Below are positions 21,081 through 32,600 of a stretch of DNA of 64,000 bases, one piece after another (the stretch's first letter is position 1; every line of letters begins with the position of its first letter). The notes below the pieces were generated by a model, which did no database searches, was not told the origin of the DNA, and saw nothing but the letters and a program-made list of their open reading frames with translations. Origin of the DNA: Flavobacteriales bacterium UBA7666 (GTDB lineage: Bacteria; Bacteroidota; Bacteroidia; Flavobacteriales_D; Crocinitomicaceae). Location: positions 124,001-188,000 of the forward strand of contig DLHO01000028.1 of NCBI GenBank assembly GCA_002483265.1, written 5' to 3'. A program made the translations under genes and the position numbers.

Positions 21081-21527
21081 TTATTCCAGGCGTACTCTTG
21101 CATATATTTCTGCTTGATTGGGACGTCCGTTAAAAGTGTCAAACAAGCGCTGCTCTATGTGAAATAACTCCCAAACTTCAGCTCGTTCGATTCCGACACA
21201 CTCTTCGGGTGTAGCTTGTCGTTCACCTCCAGCTGAATCAAAGATTACACACTTTTTGAAGTCTGCTAAATCCTGCATAAACCTAACAACGGGTTTGGTT
21301 AATTCCCCTTTAAGCTCATTTTGTCCTATTTTTTTCCATCGCTTATAATCCATTAATCTGACTGCTTGTTTAAAAAGGATTGGCTTTGAGTCTATCAAAT
21401 CCAAATCTAAAATTGGCTTCTCAGTATTGAAATTATAAAATGCTACATAGGGATTGGATAGGACTCTTCCATAGGCAAAAGTGCCATCCTGAAGAGGTAT
21501 TTGTACATATGTTCCGATTTCCATCAT
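21081..21527 (-). CDS. Imm26-like immunity protein
   Basis: A 148-residue protein whose N-terminus (IGTYVQIPLQDGTFAYGRVL) matches the pattern of the Imm26 immunity family: a G-x-x-x-x-I-P-L-x-D-G-x-F-A-Y-G-R-V-L strand pair followed by an F-Y/F-D strand. Imm26 proteins are usually encoded directly after polymorphic toxins and neutralise the C-terminal toxin domain. Here the gene begins 29 bp after the stop of the TcB-TcC fusion, exactly the position expected for a cognate immunity gene. Two adjacent ATG codons (21527, 21524) can start it. No signal peptide, so it should act in the cytoplasm. The pairing with the TcC toxin tip is an inference from position and family. Confidence 0.77.
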   Translation of the reverse strand: MMEIGTYVQIPLQDGTFAYGRVLSNPYVAFYNFNTEKPILDLDLIDSKPILFKQAVRLMDYKRWKKIGQNELKGELTKPVVRFMQDLADFKKCVIFDSAGGERQATPEECVGIERAEVWELFHIEQRLFDTFNGRPNQAEIYARVRLE

Positions 21528-21556
21528 CGTTTTTTTTATTTTCTGTTTATTCTATT

Positions 21557-24500
21557 TTATGGTGCCAAATCTCCTGTATAGGGAGCAAGAGGCTGGAATG
21601 CCAAATCAGAAGCAGCGTGAAATATACGTCCTAATGGGTTATCTCTGGCTATACCCCGAACATCATTTTCCGTAAGATGCGCACCCGGGTTTGTGTCTGA
21701 CCATGCCCCACCTGTAAAGGTAAGTAGAGGGATAGAGCTTCCCTGTTGGGTTAGACGAAGAGCCCCAAAGTAATCAATCATTTGCTGTTCTCGTCCCCGA
21801 ATTGCCAAATATGCAACATCCCTATAACGCTGACCATAATCAACCGCATAACCTACAGCAAATTTATCAATTCTTGCAGGAAGAAAACTTCCTGCTGTGG
21901 GTTCAGTTCTTTCATCAATGTGATGATTTGCTTCGCGCGCCCTAACTGCAGCTTCAGCTTGTGGTGCCCATGGCTGGTTCAAATCGATTACCGCACTTGT
22001 CCTTCCAGAATAAGTAAGGCCAGTTGCTGTGTTATACCTGGTGTAGGTTACATAAACCCTACCGGCTAATCTAACTCTTGGTGCTTCATCTGGCTGGGGC
22101 TGTGGTAATGGCACCGGGGTTGGAAATGGGGAATGTCTCATCTCTTGTACCGCGCGCATTACAGGGAAAGCAATAGCTGTAGATGACATTCCGTATGGAT
22201 TACCATATCGTACGATCGACGCCGAACGTGACATATGTATATGGAGCGCGCCTATCATTGCTCCTGAGAGAGCCAGAGCATAACCTAAAACTAGTGTTGT
22301 CGGCGCTGCTATTGATGCACTTGCCACGACTGGTGCTGCTACCGGTGCTGCGGCTACTACCGGAGCTCCAGCTGCCCCCCCTGTAAAAATTGCAGCTGTT
22401 GTTCCCCAAGCCAGAGAAGCTCGTTGTAAGGCTGTTGCAGCAAGCAGAGCTGTTTCGGGAGTAATTATCTCCTGGGGTTGGGGTTGATTTCCACTTACAT
22501 CCTTTAACTTAACAGGATTGTTATTGGTGTAACCATACAAATTCATTCCACCTTTGATTCCAATCGGATCACTACTCAACCACCTTCCTAACCACGGCAA
22601 GTAATACCGGGCACTGTGGTATTCCATTCCGGTCTCTTCATCTCGTTCCATCCCTGTATACCGGTAGCGTTTCGCTGCAGATTTAATAGCTGCATTGATT
22701 GCCTGGTAAGCTGTTGTGCCGAAAGGATGGTATTCTTCGTATGAAATGAGTTTAGCATCCGAAGATCCATCCAGTTCCAATGATGCGGAACCCAAATGGT
22801 TGTGCAGCTGATACCGTACCAATTGTTTTTGAGTACCATCGTTAATATCATTGCGGGTTTCCACCATCACAAAACGATGACCTTCATCTACCAAACTCAG
22901 ACTTACCCGTTCTAATCCTGCATTGGTGCCGCTGTGTTTTTTATACCATTCATAACCTGCTACATAAATACGCTCTTCCTTTTTTGTTGGATCATCTCCT
23001 TCTTCAGCTTGGTTTTCTGTTATTTTCCGGATCCGTTGACCGTCTCCATCGTATTGGTAATAAGTAATGACCGGAATGTTATCATCGGTACACTTCTGTC
23101 GGGAAGTCAACACGACTTCTTCTTTGAAATTCCAGCTTATCTGCTCCAAATGAGGTAGTTCTCTCAGAAAACCATGAGCCTCATGATGCTTGTATTTCGT
23201 GTAATTGGCTGGATTTCCGTTATCGCCAATATGTGTGCTTTTTAAGCGGTTATTTCCTGTTTCATACTCATACCTTCTTGTCCAGTTACCACTGGAAGCA
23301 AGGTGTTTCATCTCCTTGATATTTCCTGCTTCATCGTATTGATAACGCTGGGTATAATTACGCACAGCCAGAGAATCGCCCGAGTTGACAGTATGCATAA
23401 AAGGTTTGTCGTTCCAATTATCACAAGTGCCAAAATTGAGTGCTGTATTGTTTTCTCTTCCTTTTGCTTCTACCAGACGATACAAGGCGTCGTAGGTATA
23501 TTCACTGATAGGTTCAATGATTGAATTCGCAAAAAAACTAATGGGAATTGCCTTGTCTTCTATGGAGGTGATATTCCCAACAGGATCGTAAGTATAATGT
23601 AAGTTTTGAAGAACTTCACCGTTTAATAAACGCTTACTTTCCAGTTTCTTTAGTTTAAACGTTTCCTTGTCGTAGTGGAATTTGGTGCATACATTATTTC
23701 CGTAGCTAATTTTTTCCCGCTGTCTTTTTTCATTGTAGTGAATTTTTTTGATATAGGTCGAAGCAAGCATGTCGCCCGGATGTAACACAGCTTCACCATC
23801 CAGCAAGCCGCTTTCATTGTAAGAGGGAGTGATGACACTTCCATCCGGGGAAGTTTGTCGTGTAATCCTGCCTAAAGCATCTGTCTCAGTCTCAAAAACA
23901 AACCCGGTACCGGGTTCCAAAATAAGACTGAGATTCGTCAGGTTGGCATCTGTCCAGTTAACCACTTCTTTGTAGTTACGCCACAATTTTCGGGTATTAG
24001 ATAGCGGTTGACCTTTAAAATCATAGTTGGGAGTATCAATGAATCCTGCCGTATCGTAATGACGTATCACCTGCCCCAATATATTTTTTGCCTGTAATAG
24101 CCCCTCATTACTTCTGTCAGCTAACAACAGGCTTTCACCATAAACAATCCGGTCAAAGATGTTATTCAATAGGTTGTCTCCGGGCTTCCCAACTGTATTT
24201 ATCACTACACTTTGAAGCGGACGATGTGCTATATCATAGAAGTGCTGAAGTTCATGATCTCTTTCATCCCAGGTACGCAAAGGACTACCAAGTATGTTAA
24301 TCATCAACCAACGCTTTCCGGCATCCATACTGTCTTGATATACTAGATTCCCAAGCATATCATATTTATAAAGCATTACCGAGTTATTTCGGGCATCTCT
24401 AACTCCGCGAAGATTTCCTTCCGTATCCAAATCAGTGCGTGTATACAGGAATTCATCTGCTTCCGTTTGAATGTTCTTTGTATGATCTATGTATAAAACA

Positions 24501-27500
24501 GGTCTTCCCAACGTATCAAAATGGAGTACGTGGGGTGTATTTGCATGTTTGGCAGCTTTGAGTGCTGCCTGCTTTTCTTTTGGGTCTGAGCTCATTGCCA
24601 TTCTGGATGCATACCATTCACTTTCCAGCACTGTATCATTGGCATCATATATTTCCTGTTTCCAGGAAGCGAACTCCACTTTTGAAAAAGTGCCATCCGG
24701 TAGTTCGGTTTTGATCAATCGACTGGAGGCATCGTAGTACATGATGGAAGTGACTCCTGTTTCAACCAATTCTTTGTAATCTTCGTAGTGCCATGTGGTT
24801 GAAAAATAGGGCTCATATTGTTTTACTACATTACCCTTATTGTTTTTAATCGTTTTTCCATTTCCTATCCAGCGAAGTTGCTTGGGTATGAGTTTGCTTG
24901 TATCAATCTCCGTAACCATTACAGTATTCCCCGGACCGACAACTACTTGTTTGACAAGTCCCGGCTCAGCCTGTACTTTTTTCATTGCCACCTCACCAAC
25001 TCCACTTGAATATTCAAAGCTTATTTGAACCTTACTTTCAGGATTTAAACTCTTATCCGGTTTCCGGTAATGTGTCTCCCTGCTGATTGCAGCAACCACA
25101 GCGGGTTTACCGGTTGCCATGTAAACTTCAAAATCATATACAAAACGGGTCGTGGCATGCTTCAATAAATTTTTTCCAATCGTGGTAAGATTAACCGAGT
25201 CGGCTGCTTGAAAAAAACTAAGAACGGATGCAGATTCTACAGCATCTGTTATTTCTGAAATCCCTGTCAGTTCATCTGCCTGATCACCTTTACCAAATAC
25301 CGCTACTGCTTTTATCAAGCCTAATTCGTCACTAATGATTTCCGAAAAGTTACCATTTACATCTTTCATTCTTTTAGCGGAAAGCGTACGAAAATTAAAG
25401 GTGTCTACACCCGATTTATTTCCTAAAGCATCTGTCGTTTCTTTGATGAAGAGGCAATCGGCACCATTGAATTTCACTCTGGTTACTGCACCATAAGGAT
25501 CTATATAGGAAACTGGATTATAAAACCTGTTTCGAGCTTTGGCAAGGGAATTGGCCCAAGGAACATCCGGATCGATAAAATTCATTCTCCCAGATGGGAT
25601 CCACCAGTTTGTATCGCTATCGGTCGAAAAGAATTTACCTTCCTTCATCAAATCAACCAATTCACTGTCTGATTTTTTATCACTATAAATATCCTGTAAC
25701 AGTTCTTTTGTATAGGCCAATTGATAATTATCGTAAGGAATGGCCAGTGATTCTAACTGATCGGGAGGTAATCCTGTTTGAAGATCGTTCCTATAATATG
25801 TGGAACGAACGTGCTCTATTAATCGTTTTTGCGGAGTTGATCCACTCAATGGTTTGTCCAACTCATGATAAAGGGCAGTATCCGAATTCGTATCCAAAAG
25901 GATGTCCATGAAATCGTTTAAAGAATAAAGCACACCATTCTTTGAAACGCCTTTCAGTTCGTATGTTTTTGTCTCGGATGGCAAGCGCAAACGATAAACG
26001 TCATTTCCGATGACATCATTGGTAAAACGGTTCTTGATATAAAGAATCGTTGTTTTGTTTTGTCCCCCCCTTGTTTCCATTGGAAGTGTTGAATCAGCAA
26101 CCAATCTCGGGTATACTACCGAAACTGATTCCAGGACATTCCCATATTTATCGAGTTCAATATTCAAACTATGTGAAATGCGAGGATCTACTGCATTCCG
26201 CTCATATTTGTAAAAAATGGATTCACTTTCCTTGACAACGAATACTGCATGCTTGTTTTTTCCTTTGGGTTGCAGTAATTCAATCACGCAATTGTGAGTA
26301 GCTACTGAAAAAGGTGTCAGTTCTTTTTTACGCGCAGCATCCGTATTCTCAAATTTAACTGCATCTTTCGCAAATATTTCAGTGCGCAATCCCATTCCTT
26401 TACAAGATCGATAGGCTTCCTGCCATTCTTGCATAGAAAAATTATCCAATAGTGTTGAATCAATTCCTGGCGCAGCGACCAGTCTTGCATCTGGCAGAGC
26501 AACTTCATGATGTGTTACCGGAAATCCTTGTCGCTTTATTTCTTCATACCAATAATCTTTGGCAAATTGATTTAGGATCGTGTCATTCCGCAAAAAGGCA
26601 CCCGTATGATTCCATGTTTTTGTGATGACGGGTTCCTGGTGCAATGTTTCATCAGTAATATTCGAAGCACCGCTTTTCACCCAATGTTCAAAGGTTTCTG
26701 CATCTGTTTGCTGTACCATTCCAAAGCCTCGAAACTCGCGTTCTGCATGGTCATAATATCCATGATGGTAGCTGTATTCACTGGTGAATTTATGTCCGGA
26801 AATTTTATCTTCCGTAATCGTTTTCGAAATGCAATGAATGGGAAAATGCAATTTGGTTACCCAAGATTTTCCAGCCAGTTTATCTGCAACATAAAATTTG
26901 GTGGAAGGAGTGTATTCCAACGAAACCTCCTTCCCCAGATTGTTTTTATACGAAACCAGTATATGTGGTTTCTTACTATTCATCAGGTCAATGTACTTTA
27001 AGGGAGCTACTGTATCCTTAGACAGGGAACTCGACCAGACAATACAGGCAACTCCATTCCCCAACAGATCTGATAGCGTAATTTTGGTGTGATCATTGAT
27101 TTCAGGAAAGGAAGTAATCTCAAAGGGGATTGTACCAAAACGATTCCCACTCAGGTTTTTCCAACAGGTAAATTTGTTTTTACCCAAATAAATAATATCC
27201 GCTGTACCTGAGCCATCGATATCTGCCAAACGCAAATAAGCAGGATTGAATTTATCCGGATAATCAAAAACGGGAGCATGATCAAACGCCACTTTCGACC
27301 CGAATTTACCATATCCGAGATTTGGCCAATAACACACTTCGCCATTCCGGATCCGGATAATATCTATCAACCCATCGCCAGACATATCGGCCAAATAAAT
27401 GGTTTGCTGAGAATCTGCAAAAACAATGTGAGGGCCACTTTCTTCATCGAAGTTTTTTGGGACCACCCGCGCTGCCTCAAATCCCTCCCTACCGTTTGAT

Positions 27501-29176
27501 GCATACCAGGTAAAAACATGGTCTTCCGAAACAACCACCTCTGGTTTTCCATCGCCATTCAGGTCCAGCATGCGTGTATTCGGATCGCTGAAATCAATAT
27601 TCGGAAGGTCTTTAAATGATTGTAATCCGTGCCATTGATTGTCGTCATCCAATTCAAAAAAGCCTCGTGGTTCAGCAGCAAAACTCACCAGTTGTTTACT
27701 CCCATCTGCATCCAGGTCAGCAAGTTGCAACTGTTTGCCCAATCCTGAAAAGGATGGTTTGGGAGAAACTAATTTTGCACGCTCAAAGTTCCCGTTCCCC
27801 AAGTTGTGTTTATAGTACCAGCCATTTTCATACTCGGTTAGTATACCCGACAACCCTTCATTGTATAAATCCGTGAATTGATAGTTCTGTTCGTCCAACC
27901 CTACTGGCGCATGAACCAATGCGTCGGGAGAAATTGTTTTTATTTCATCATTCCATTCGTGTTTTTGATACCCGAATGCCAATGGTGGAAAATGCTTGTG
28001 CGAATAACTTCCATCATTCTTTTTGATATAACCGCACGAAGTACTCCCTGTCAAAAAAGTAAAATCTTGCTCAATAGCAGTATCGTAAGTAAAATTGATA
28101 GATTTTATCAGTGTCCGTTTATCTGATTTATCTGGCTTTACAGCCAATTCCTCAAAAAAATGAAAAAGTAAAACCCGCTTGCAAAGCCTGGTCGTGCGAA
28201 TCTCGAAACCGGCTTTGTAGTCTGAAAAAGCATCCGCTCTGAAATCCCAGGGATTTAATTGGTCGAACGGTTCTATATCGGTATCCGTTGTTCCGTAATC
28301 AAATACGTTTTGAAACAAATAATCTGATTCGGCAGGAAATGCGTCACCGAATTTTTTGTAAGGTGTTTTATTTCCATAGCATATTTTACTGATATATCTG
28401 TTGGTGTAGGTAATCGAACCGTTTTTGAACCGATTTCGATTGTGCAGCAGTGAATTATCCAAACCAAGTTCATCTTCTTCACTATAGAGATAGTGCGAAC
28501 AGTTTCCTTTATCGTCAAACACAAATTCAGGTAGCCATTCATAGATTTTAGTCGAATCTTCCGGGTCTGAAATAACTGCATTTGCAGTCCATCCAAAAAG
28601 TGTTGTAATATTTTCTTTGGTGATTACCCGCCATTTGATAATTCCTGTTGCTTTTTCCATCCAACGTTCAATGCGGGCAAACAATCCTTCAATACGCGGT
28701 TTGTAATTCCGGATAATGTACAATCCATCTCCCGAATCACGCTCATTCAGAACATATTCATTGTCAGGATCCAGTTCAAAAACTCCATCCGTATCCTTTT
28801 TAAACTCAGGAACCAAATCGTCGACTTCTGAGAACAAAAACGTATCGGAATCAATTCCATCCAGGTATTGGGGTAATCCCTGATCTGTTTTTCGTTTAAT
28901 GGAACTCAGACTCAAATTCCAGCCTAATCCGAAGATTCCATTGCCAGCACCGGAATTATATGAAAGATTCAGAACCGGTTCTGCTCCTCTGGTAGAAGAA
29001 ACCGGCAGGGGAATTGAAAAAGAAGAGGTTCCATTAACCGCATTTACGGAAAACTTTTCATCGATTGACTTGATTGCTCCTCCACCTTTCGGCAATGAAA
29101 TAGCAGGAACGTCAATAGCGTTTGATTTGGTCTTTCCACCATCAGTTTTTAGGAATGAAGCTTGCGTATCTTTCAT
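21557..29176 (-). CDS. Tc toxin TcB-TcC fusion with variable C-terminal toxin (SpvB-RHS protein)
   Basis: A 2,539-residue fusion of the TcB and TcC subunits, which form the hollow cocoon that holds the toxic enzyme. Residues ~20-330 are an SpvB domain (SLPKGGGAIKSIDEKFSVNA; SYNSGAGNGIFGLGWNLSLS). FG-GAP/VCBS-like propeller repeats follow at ~440-640 (LADLDADGSKQLVSF, DLNGDGKPEVVVSED, LADIDGSGTADIIYLG). The TcB middle region and YD/RHS repeats fill ~650-2170. The RHS-associated core is at ~2170-2228 (RYTGMERDEETGMEYHSARYY; GRWLSSDPIGIKGGMNLYGY), keeping the two aspartates expected for TcC self-cleavage. The last ~311 residues are the variable toxin: an Ala-rich hydrophobic stretch, a Pro-rich linker (PFPTPVPLPQPQPDE) and, from ~2370, a domain resembling a GIY-YIG nuclease. 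First gene of the operon. Confidence 0.93.
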   Translation of the reverse strand: MKDTQASFLKTDGGKTKSNAIDVPAISLPKGGGAIKSIDEKFSVNAVNGTSSFSIPLPVSSTRGAEPVLNLSYNSGAGNGIFGLGWNLSLSSIKRKTDQGLPQYLDGIDSDTFLFSEVDDLVPEFKKDTDGVFELDPDNEYVLNERDSGDGLYIIRNYKPRIEGLFARIERWMEKATGIIKWRVITKENITTLFGWTANAVISDPEDSTKIYEWLPEFVFDDKGNCSHYLYSEEDELGLDNSLLHNRNRFKNGSITYTNRYISKICYGNKTPYKKFGDAFPAESDYLFQNVFDYGTTDTDIEPFDQLNPWDFRADAFSDYKAGFEIRTTRLCKRVLLFHFFEELAVKPDKSDKRTLIKSINFTYDTAIEQDFTFLTGSTSCGYIKKNDGSYSHKHFPPLAFGYQKHEWNDEIKTISPDALVHAPVGLDEQNYQFTDLYNEGLSGILTEYENGWYYKHNLGNGNFERAKLVSPKPSFSGLGKQLQLADLDADGSKQLVSFAAEPRGFFELDDDNQWHGLQSFKDLPNIDFSDPNTRMLDLNGDGKPEVVVSEDHVFTWYASNGREGFEAARVVPKNFDEESGPHIVFADSQQTIYLADMSGDGLIDIIRIRNGEVCYWPNLGYGKFGSKVAFDHAPVFDYPDKFNPAYLRLADIDGSGTADIIYLGKNKFTCWKNLSGNRFGTIPFEITSFPEINDHTKITLSDLLGNGVACIVWSSSLSKDTVAPLKYIDLMNSKKPHILVSYKNNLGKEVSLEYTPSTKFYVADKLAGKSWVTKLHFPIHCISKTITEDKISGHKFTSEYSYHHGYYDHAEREFRGFGMVQQTDAETFEHWVKSGASNITDETLHQEPVITKTWNHTGAFLRNDTILNQFAKDYWYEEIKRQGFPVTHHEVALPDARLVAAPGIDSTLLDNFSMQEWQEAYRSCKGMGLRTEIFAKDAVKFENTDAARKKELTPFSVATHNCVIELLQPKGKNKHAVFVVKESESIFYKYERNAVDPRISHSLNIELDKYGNVLESVSVVYPRLVADSTLPMETRGGQNKTTILYIKNRFTNDVIGNDVYRLRLPSETKTYELKGVSKNGVLYSLNDFMDILLDTNSDTALYHELDKPLSGSTPQKRLIEHVRSTYYRNDLQTGLPPDQLESLAIPYDNYQLAYTKELLQDIYSDKKSDSELVDLMKEGKFFSTDSDTNWWIPSGRMNFIDPDVPWANSLAKARNRFYNPVSYIDPYGAVTRVKFNGADCLFIKETTDALGNKSGVDTFNFRTLSAKRMKDVNGNFSEIISDELGLIKAVAVFGKGDQADELTGISEITDAVESASVLSFFQAADSVNLTTIGKNLLKHATTRFVYDFEVYMATGKPAVVAAISRETHYRKPDKSLNPESKVQISFEYSSGVGEVAMKKVQAEPGLVKQVVVGPGNTVMVTEIDTSKLIPKQLRWIGNGKTIKNNKGNVVKQYEPYFSTTWHYEDYKELVETGVTSIMYYDASSRLIKTELPDGTFSKVEFASWKQEIYDANDTVLESEWYASRMAMSSDPKEKQAALKAAKHANTPHVLHFDTLGRPVLYIDHTKNIQTEADEFLYTRTDLDTEGNLRGVRDARNNSVMLYKYDMLGNLVYQDSMDAGKRWLMINILGSPLRTWDERDHELQHFYDIAHRPLQSVVINTVGKPGDNLLNNIFDRIVYGESLLLADRSNEGLLQAKNILGQVIRHYDTAGFIDTPNYDFKGQPLSNTRKLWRNYKEVVNWTDANLTNLSLILEPGTGFVFETETDALGRITRQTSPDGSVITPSYNESGLLDGEAVLHPGDMLASTYIKKIHYNEKRQREKISYGNNVCTKFHYDKETFKLKKLESKRLLNGEVLQNLHYTYDPVGNITSIEDKAIPISFFANSIIEPISEYTYDALYRLVEAKGRENNTALNFGTCDNWNDKPFMHTVNSGDSLAVRNYTQRYQYDEAGNIKEMKHLASSGNWTRRYEYETGNNRLKSTHIGDNGNPANYTKYKHHEAHGFLRELPHLEQISWNFKEEVVLTSRQKCTDDNIPVITYYQYDGDGQRIRKITENQAEEGDDPTKKEERIYVAGYEWYKKHSGTNAGLERVSLSLVDEGHRFVMVETRNDINDGTQKQLVRYQLHNHLGSASLELDGSSDAKLISYEEYHPFGTTAYQAINAAIKSAAKRYRYTGMERDEETGMEYHSARYYLPWLGRWLSSDPIGIKGGMNLYGYTNNNPVKLKDVSGNQPQPQEIITPETALLAATALQRASLAWGTTAAIFTGGAAGAPVVAAAPVAAPVVASASIAAPTTLVLGYALALSGAMIGALHIHMSRSASIVRYGNPYGMSSTAIAFPVMRAVQEMRHSPFPTPVPLPQPQPDEAPRVRLAGRVYVTYTRYNTATGLTYSGRTSAVIDLNQPWAPQAEAAVRAREANHHIDERTEPTAGSFLPARIDKFAVGYAVDYGQRYRDVAYLAIRGREQQMIDYFGALRLTQQGSSIPLLTFTGGAWSDTNPGAHLTENDVRGIARDNPLGRIFHAASDLAFQPLAPYTGDLAP

Positions 29177-29620
29177 TTCAGTGTTCAGTAAATAGCGGAA
29201 TAACAGACTAAATCCACACCAACTAATAGCGAGTTAGTAACAGATGAACACTTCTTATCCAGTGAATAGAAAGCTGCCTTGCAGTTCCGAATGGTTTTCA
29301 GTTTTAAAAGTATATGGAATTATTTTAGCCGGAATTACGGAAAACCACATTTCCGGATTGTAATTGATTGATTAGAGGCTTTTAATGACCAATTGACACA
29401 AATGAATGATTATTTTCAAACTACTTAATCGACTGATAATCAATATAAGTTCTGAAATTAGTTGGTAAAAGTGAATGTTTAGGAAGAAAAGCCATTCTCA
29501 TAACACTTCTCTACATTACGGAAATCTATGCGAAGCTTTACGAAATTTTTCAAAATTACGACTAAAACAAAACCCCGATCCTGCATACGCAAAACCGGGG
29601 TTTCCTTATATAATATATAT
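29177..29620. other. Intergenic region without a gene
   Basis: These 444 bp separate the first gene of the Tc operon (starting at 29176 on the minus strand) from the stop of the sortilin-like gene. No open frame here looks real. A small hairpin (CGGAAA 29338-29343 / TTTCCG 29350-29355) and the terminator at 29570-29603 are present. I found no two-box promoter for the Tc operon; its start site is unresolved. Confidence 0.5.
29570..29603 (-). terminator. Rho-independent terminator
   Basis: AAACCCCG (29570-29577) and CGGGGTTT (29596-29603) form an 8-bp stem. Read on the minus strand it is followed by TTTTGTTTT, a good U tract, placing it 18 bp after the stop of the minus-strand sortilin/PKD gene. 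Confidence 0.8.
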
Positions 29621-32600
29621 TTACCGTTCCAATACAATCGGAACAGTCTGCCGCCCATTTGCAGCTATTACTTTAACGCTGTATGCTCCATTGGCCATGT
29701 CTGAAATATTTATCTTCACGGTAGTGTTTTTGGAATCTTTGATTTCTCGTACAACCCTGCCTTTGCTATCGTAAATGATAATATTCTCTATGATCAACTT
29801 TCCGGCATCAACTGTAAACAATCCGTTTGATGGATTCGGATAAATTGAAACAAATGATAATTCACTTTCCTTAATTCCCAAACAATCATCAACCTGTACA
29901 TCAATCGACGCAGTTCCTGAACAACCATTTCCATCCGTAAATAAATAGGTCAGCGTAGTTACACCTGTTCCAGCAATAGCAGGACTGAATTGCCCGCCAC
30001 TTACACCGTTTCCGCTATAAGTTCCTCCAGCCGGAGTTCCTTGAGTAAGGGTGAATGCGGCATCATCCAGACAAAGATTTGCAATGGCTGCAAATGTGAC
30101 AGTCGGATTCGGGTTAATGACCACTGTTGTCCCCGTAGAAGCTGATGTACAAGTCCCATTTGAGACCGTTACTGTATAGGTTCCTGCAGCCGAAACGGTG
30201 ATTGAAGGGGTAGTTTCTCCATTTGACCAAGTATTATCGGTTACAGCTGATGATGTCAATGTTACACTGTTACCTGAACAAAATGTAGTTGGTCCTCCTG
30301 CAGTAATAGTTGGCACTGCAGGTGTTCCTGTCACAGTTACATCATGTGTTGTCACTCCTCCGCCATTAACAGTTAGAGTGATTGTTTTCGTTCCTGAGGA
30401 AGAATAAGAAACCGTATGAGGACCAATACCTGTTGCTGTTGCTGGTGTAGCTCCTGGTCCAAAATCCCAGTCCCAAGAAGTAACAACTCCGATAGAAGCA
30501 TCTGTTACAGTTACATTTTCTCCCGTACAAACTGCTGAAGGCGCTGCACCGAAATTAGGTCCGGGAGCTGCAATAACACCTGTCAGATTAATATTATCTA
30601 TATATATGTTTTGTCCGAAATGACCTCTGTTTTGGAAACTTATCATCACGTTTTGGTTCCCAATGTAAGGACTTAAGTCTACAGTTTCTGTACGCCATTG
30701 AGAAGGTGTTGGCACAAATCCATCCGGAGTATAATCTCCCGGAACTGTTGATAATGCATTCCCGCCCTTATAGTAAACCGTAGTAAACGTTGCACCACAA
30801 TCTGTTGAAACCAGCACTGCAAGCGAATCCGAATTCACACCTGAATACCTTCTGAATGCAACATCAAAATTTAAAGTAGCGCTTGATACTCCCGTGAAGT
30901 CATAAGTACTACTTCTCATTTCATCGTGATTCCCATTGTAAAAATCATAGTTCCTGTACTGCATACTTTGTGTTGAACCCTGAGATCCGACAACTGCGTT
31001 GCGCTCCCATAATTCCGAAACATTTGCTACGTTGACCTGACTCCAACCCAATGGTGGAAACGCCGTAGTAACAAATCCTTCAGTTAACGGCAAAGCAAGC
31101 TGCGTGTTTACCTGAACAAATACAGCAATTGTTTTCGTGGATGTATTATTTAATGCATCAGTTGCAGTTAGTGTTACATTATAGGTTCCGGTTGAAGGGT
31201 AAGTTACATTTACACTGGCCGCAGTTGAAGTTGCCGGTGTTCCTCCGGAGAAACTCCAAGAATAAGTAATGGGTGTATTATTGGCACCTAAACATGCCTG
31301 AGTATAAAGAACGGAAGAATTGTCACAATCAATCGCACTATCTCCAACCACAATATTTGCAGCAAAAGGTCTCAGGTTATCAAATGAAGATTCCCAAATG
31401 GCGCGACCAAAGCTTGCATATCTGATTCTCGCCTGATTGGTCCCATCATCAAACATGGAAAATTCGGTCGGAGATTTTCTTGCAGGCAAATTCGTACTAT
31501 AATTCGTCCAAGTTACTGCACCTGCTTTTTTGTAATAAACCGCATTATTTGTAGCAATAAACACTAATTCTTCTGTCCCGCCGAATTGTTCCGCCAAAAT
31601 TCGTCTGTGGTTCACATTCGGAAGGTTGTAAGTTACGTTTGTCCAGGTTGCCCCGGCGTCTGCTGATCTGTAAACAGCATTGTTTTCCGATACATAAACG
31701 ATATCTGCATTATTGGCTATGGCCGCAACACTTCCAAGCGAACTCGCTGATCCTGGTGGAGTGCGTAAAATAAATGTTGGACTTGCAGCTAAAGCATTAG
31801 ATGATACATATACATCTCCATTTGAAACCAACACGTATAAACGATTTGGATCAGCAATACTGCTGTGTATATCCACGATTGTTTGATTGAACGTCGATAT
31901 TTGAGTCCATGTTGGAGTTCCGGCTGCCAGATTTGTGGTACGATAAACATCTGTTACCCCAACAAATCCTAAATTGACATTTGTACGGTTAAATCCAAAG
32001 GCATTCCAATTGGTTGTAGGAAGACCATATCCTCCAGTTGGCCCTGTATGATTGAGTTGTCGATCTGTTCCATCAAAATAAATGTTCCCGTTATAGTCAC
32101 ACTGCCTCTTATCATAATCATCCCCGCCTCCAGTTGTAAACCAGCCGGTTGCATTCGCGATAACGCGTCCATTATCCTGCGTTCCGATGGAAATGAAATT
32201 TTTATCAATCTGGCTACCGATACCACATTTGTTACCTATTTCATAAGCGTAAAGTCCATTACTTTTTGGAGTCCATACGTTTCCTCCATCAAGACTTATC
32301 CAAACCCCGCCATCATTCATACTATACAATTTGTTTCTGTTGAATGGCGCCTGCTGAATCTGGTGCATATCCGTGTGACATTTTTCCCACCAGTGGGTTA
32401 GCAACGTCCAGGTAGCTCCGCTATTTGTTGAATACCAGGTACAATGTGCCTGCAACCATAATTTAGACGGATCCACAAGATCTACCGTAATGGTGTGATT
32501 GTAATTTCCCTGACCACCTTCGGTTACATCATCGTCGTAAAAAGTAATATACGGGCTTCCCTCTGCTTTTTGGGTACTGAAAGTCAATCCACCATCAGTT

